A stretch of DNA of 16,474 bases. Source: JAICND01 sp040905905 (GTDB taxonomy: Bacteria > Actinomycetota > Acidimicrobiia > Spongiisociales > ZC4RG35). The stretch covers positions 1 to 16,474 of the forward strand of contig JBBDQN010000055.1 of the NCBI GenBank assembly GCA_040905905.1, written 5' to 3'. Shown piece after piece: positions 14,173 through 16,474 of the stretch. A program made the translations under genes and the position numbers. Numbering within the stretch: position 1 is the first letter of the stretch; each line of letters opens with the position of its first letter. The notes below the pieces were generated by a model. That model was not told the origin of the DNA. It made no database searches and saw only the letters and a list, made by a program, of their open reading frames with translations.

Positions 14173-15017
14173 CCTCCAGACTCTCGCACGATAGCTATGG
14201 CCACTGCCACGGCCTCCCGGCAAGCCGCCACATTGTGAACACGGAGGATGTCGGCGCCACGCTCGACCCCTAATGCCGCGATAACAGCGCTGGCCAGATC
14301 GCGTTGAGCGGGGTCATCGACCCCCGTGATCAGGCCGAGGAACTTCTTGCGAGATGCACCCAGGACCACAGGGAAGCCCAGAGCCTGAAGGGCACTGAGG
14401 TTTCGGATCAGAGTCAGATTGTGTTCGAGGGTTTTCCCGAAACCGATCCCGGGGTCGAGGGCGATCCGGTCTGCTGTAACGCCTTGGTTCTGGGCGGCGG
14501 CGGCCCTTTCCGCCAGGAAGGTCTTGATCTCGGCGACCACGTCGACATAACGAGGTTCTGTCTGCATGTCGCGAGGGTTCCCCTGCATGTGCATGAGGAC
14601 GAGTCCCGCCCCGGTGTCGGCAACCATCGGGAACATCTCGGGGTGGCTGCCCGAGGTCACGTCGTTGATTGCTTCGGCGCCCGCGGCCAGCGCAACCCGG
14701 GCAACCTCGGGTTTCGAGGTGTCGATCGACAGGGGCGTTCCGTCGGCGACCAGGGCTGCCAGCACCGGCATGACCCGTTCGATCTCCACCTCGGCGGAAA
14801 CGGCCTCGGCCCCCGGCCGGGTTGACTCCCCTCCTAGATCGAGGAGGTCCGCACCTTCTTCGATCAGACGACGGGCATGCGCCAAGCCCTCTTGAGGAGA
14901 GGTGATCCTTCCACGGTCGCTGAAAGAGTCAGGAGTGAGGTTCACGACTCCCATGATGAGGGGTCGCTCCAGGGACAAAGATCTCGTGCGAAGCCGCCAA
15001 CGGCGACCGGGGGTCAT
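14169..15017 (-). CDS. folP: Dihydropteroate synthase
   Basis: Joins 6-hydroxymethyl-dihydropterin pyrophosphate to p-aminobenzoate, the sulfonamide-sensitive step. 282 residues, TIM barrel. All landmark motifs are present: IMGVVNLTPDSFSD (21-34), LGGESTRPGA (61-70), LSIDTSK (96-102), AEAINDVTSG (114-123), LMHMQGNP (141-148), ALDPGIGFGKT (186-196), LGASRKKFLG (219-228) and LRVHNVA (258-264). None of the motif residues looks altered, so ordinary catalysis is expected. The ATG overlaps the folE stop by four bases (ATGA at 15014-15017). It is followed by the phosphatase-fold gene instead of directly by folB, the usual actinobacterial neighbour. Confidence 0.98.
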   Translation of the reverse strand: MTPGRRWRLRTRSLSLERPLIMGVVNLTPDSFSDRGRITSPQEGLAHARRLIEEGADLLDLGGESTRPGAEAVSAEVEIERVMPVLAALVADGTPLSIDTSKPEVARVALAAGAEAINDVTSGSHPEMFPMVADTGAGLVLMHMQGNPRDMQTEPRYVDVVAEIKTFLAERAAAAQNQGVTADRIALDPGIGFGKTLEHNLTLIRNLSALQALGFPVVLGASRKKFLGLITGVDDPAQRDLASAVIAALGVERGADILRVHNVAACREAVAVAIAIVRESGG

Positions 15018-15616
15018 CTCCCGCCGTTGATCAAAGCCATCGCCTCGGCACGCGTTGCGGGGTTGGTCTCCATGATCCCCCGAACGGCCGAGGTCACCGT
15101 GATTGCGCCGGGTTTACGTATCCCTCTCATTGCCATACAAAGATGCTCGGCTTCGACGACAACGATCACTCCCATCGGGGCCAAACGTTTCATCAGGGCA
15201 TCCGCGACCTGGGCGGTGAGCCGCTCCTGCATCTGCGGTCGGTGGGCAAATCCCTCCACGACCCGGGCGAGTTTGGACAGCCCCGTGACCTTGCCATCGG
15301 GGATATAGGCAACGTGAGCCTTGCCATGGAAGGGCAGGAAGTGGTGTTCACACAACGAGTCGAAAGGGATCTCCCGCACCATGACCATCTCGTGGTAATG
15401 CTCCTCGCCGAAAAACGCATCGAGATCGTCTGCGGGATCGCGATGGAGTCCTTCAAAAGCTTCGGCGTAGAACCGGGCCACACGCTCAGGTGTGTCGCGC
15501 AGTCCTTCTCGGGAGGGGTCCTCTCCGATGGCCACCAAGATCGCCCGCATCGCTTCCGCGATTGCCGTCTGATCTATCGATGTCGAGTCGGCGCCAGACT
15601 CCTCGTTGGGAGCCAA
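15014..15616 (-). CDS. folE: GTP cyclohydrolase I
   Basis: Converts GTP to 7,8-dihydroneopterin triphosphate, the entry step of folate synthesis and also a precursor for queuosine and other pterins. 200 residues. Motifs: GEDPSREGLRDTPERVA (31-47), FDSLCEHHFLPFHGKAHVAY (85-104) with zinc ligands Cys89 and His92, GLSKLARVV (112-120), and VEAEHLCMAMRG (154-165) with the third zinc ligand Cys160, so this is the zinc-dependent type IA enzyme. The start is TTG, one base after the ftsH stop. Its N-terminal 15 residues are acidic and variable as usual, and the nearest later ATG (residue 23) would remove part of the first helix, so TTG is preferred. Confidence 0.97.
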   Translation of the reverse strand: MAPNEESGADSTSIDQTAIAEAMRAILVAIGEDPSREGLRDTPERVARFYAEAFEGLHRDPADDLDAFFGEEHYHEMVMVREIPFDSLCEHHFLPFHGKAHVAYIPDGKVTGLSKLARVVEGFAHRPQMQERLTAQVADALMKRLAPMGVIVVVEAEHLCMAMRGIRKPGAITVTSAVRGIMETNPATRAEAMALINGGR

Positions 15617-15617
15617 C

Positions 15618-16474
15618 TCAGGATCCCGGAGCGTCCGCCGGCTTCATGCGGGGCAAAAGAGTGCGGGACTTCCGCCCGGTAGCGGGACGGTCGGGCGGCG
15701 CACCTTCATCGGCCACGACTGCTGCGGCCTCGGGTTCCTCGACGTCCACCGGCGGTTTGGTGGGGGGCTGAATCCGCAATCCACCATCGGGAGCATGTTC
15801 CCACTTGGACACATCGGCGAAGATCTCTGCAAGCTGCTCGGGCCCAACCGTTTCCTGATCGAGCAGGATGGCGACCATTCTCTCCAGTGCCTCGCCGTGA
15901 GCTTCGAGAATGGTCCGCGCCTCGTCATGGGCGGCACTAATCAACCTTCGTACCTCGTTGTCGATGAATGCAGCCACCTCGTCGGAGTAGTCCTGCTGAC
16001 GGGCGTAGTCGCGACCGAGGAACACCTCCCCGGCTGGCCGGCCGTACTGCATCGGGCCCAACCGGTCACTCATTCCGTATTCCATGACCATGCGCCGGGC
16101 GATCACCGTGGCCTTTTCGATGTCGTTGGAGGAGCCCGTGGTCGGATCGGCGTAGATCAACTCCTCAGCGGTCCGACCTCCGAGAAGCATTGCGAGCTGA
16201 TCAACCAGCTCGGATTTTCGCACGAGGTATTTGTCATGGGTGGGAAGGGCGAGCGTGTGCCCCAGCGATCTTCCGCGGGCGGCGATGGTGATCTTGTGGA
16301 CGGGGTCGGCCATCGGCAGACACCAACCGACCAGGGCGTGACCGGTTTCGTGATAAGCGATCAGACGGCGCTCGTCGTCCGTCATAACCTTGGTTTTCCG
16401 CTCAGGTCCGGCGGTAACCCGATCGATGGCTTCCTCCAACTCGGACATTCCCACCTGGTGCTTACGACGCCGGG
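15618..16474 (-). CDS. ftsH: FtsH membrane AAA protease, C-terminal part (5' end beyond window)
   Basis: ATP-dependent membrane zinc protease (M41). Only about 284 C-terminal residues are present: the frame continues upstream of the GTG at 16454 to the window edge (RRRKHQ then VGMSELEEAIDRV), as in complete FtsH, so the membrane segments and the AAA nucleotide motifs lie off the right side. Visible: ELEEAIDRVTAGPERK, the zinc motif HETGH (about 16338-16352), LGGRTAEELI and TGSSNDIEKAT with the third zinc-ligand Asp (codon near 16124). The tail is Pro/Glu-rich and ends in a basic stretch, a variable region. It heads the ftsH-fol-pan-coaX-lysS run; the promoter is outside the window. Confidence 0.97.
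   Translation of the reverse strand, partial: RRRKHQVGMSELEEAIDRVTAGPERKTKVMTDDERRLIAYHETGHALVGWCLPMADPVHKITIAARGRSLGHTLALPTHDKYLVRKSELVDQLAMLLGGRTAEELIYADPTTGSSNDIEKATVIARRMVMEYGMSDRLGPMQYGRPAGEVFLGRDYARQQDYSDEVAAFIDNEVRRLISAAHDEARTILEAHGEALERMVAILLDQETVGPEQLAEIFADVSKWEHAPDGGLRIQPPTKPPVDVEEPEAAAVVADEGAPPDRPATGRKSRTLLPRMKPADAPGS

Noticed and set aside
14173..14223. N-terminal extension of the phosphatase-fold gene to 14223.
   Set aside because: It would overlap folP coding sequence by more than 50 bases. ATG 14172 gives the same ATGA overlap as other junctions.
1..16474. CRISPR arrays, insertion sequences, tRNA genes or phage sites.
   Set aside because: No spaced repeats, transposase-like frames, terminal repeats or tRNA-like cloverleaf segments were found. 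The gaps are short and accounted for.

Overview
The window reads as a dense, high-GC stretch of chromosome from an actinobacterium. The best guide is gene order. Read on the minus strand, ftsH-folE-folP-(extra gene)-folB-folK-DUF2520-panC-coaX-lysS, with clpC further on, reproduces the backbone of the Mycobacterium tuberculosis Rv3610c-Rv3596c region. Frequent GTG/TTG starts and 4-base stop/start overlaps fit this. The missing panD, the absence of lsr2 between lysS and clpC, and a queuosine-salvage gene suggest a deep or uncultured lineage (an Acidimicrobiia-like group is my guess) rather than Mycobacterium or Streptomyces. I see no mobile elements, CRISPR arrays, tRNA or rRNA genes, and no gene-free stretch longer than about 140 bases.

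Bases 1-3483 (minus strand) hold a BMP-family nucleoside-type ABC importer: a lipoprotein binding protein, a double-domain ATPase and the first part of a permease that runs off the left edge. A strong hairpin lies between the binding protein and the ATPase. Divergent from it, at 3622-4563 (plus), is a homologue of the queuosine 5'-phosphate N-glycosylase/hydrolase Qng1 (DUF2419). This base-salvage enzyme is not common in bacteria. It converges with clpC (4566-7058, minus), leaving two bases between the stop codons.

Bases 7059-7178 are a divergent promoter region. To its right on the plus strand are a trans-polyprenyl diphosphate synthase (7179-8171), probably for the menaquinone side chain, and a small protein with a degenerate GGDEF domain in which DESTF replaces GGDEF (8228-8797). 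A textbook bidirectional terminator (8807-8858) separates these from lysS.

Bases 8859-16474 (minus strand) form one compact run of ten genes: ftsH (5' end outside the window), folE, folP, a phosphatase-fold protein, folB, folK, a Rossmann/DUF2520 protein, panC, coaX and lysS. Most junctions are ATGA, GTGA or TGATG overlaps, so translation is probably coupled. The run combines folate synthesis (GTP to 7,8-dihydropteroate) with pantothenate/CoA synthesis, and the terminator just after lysS probably ends the transcript.

No wholly new multi-gene system is evident. The most unusual items are the phosphatase-fold protein inside the folate run, whose Cys-x5-Arg loop appears as Arg-x5-Cys; the queuosine-salvage gene beside a nucleoside importer; the inactive-looking GGDEF protein; and the DUF2520 protein, a candidate ketopantoate reductase.
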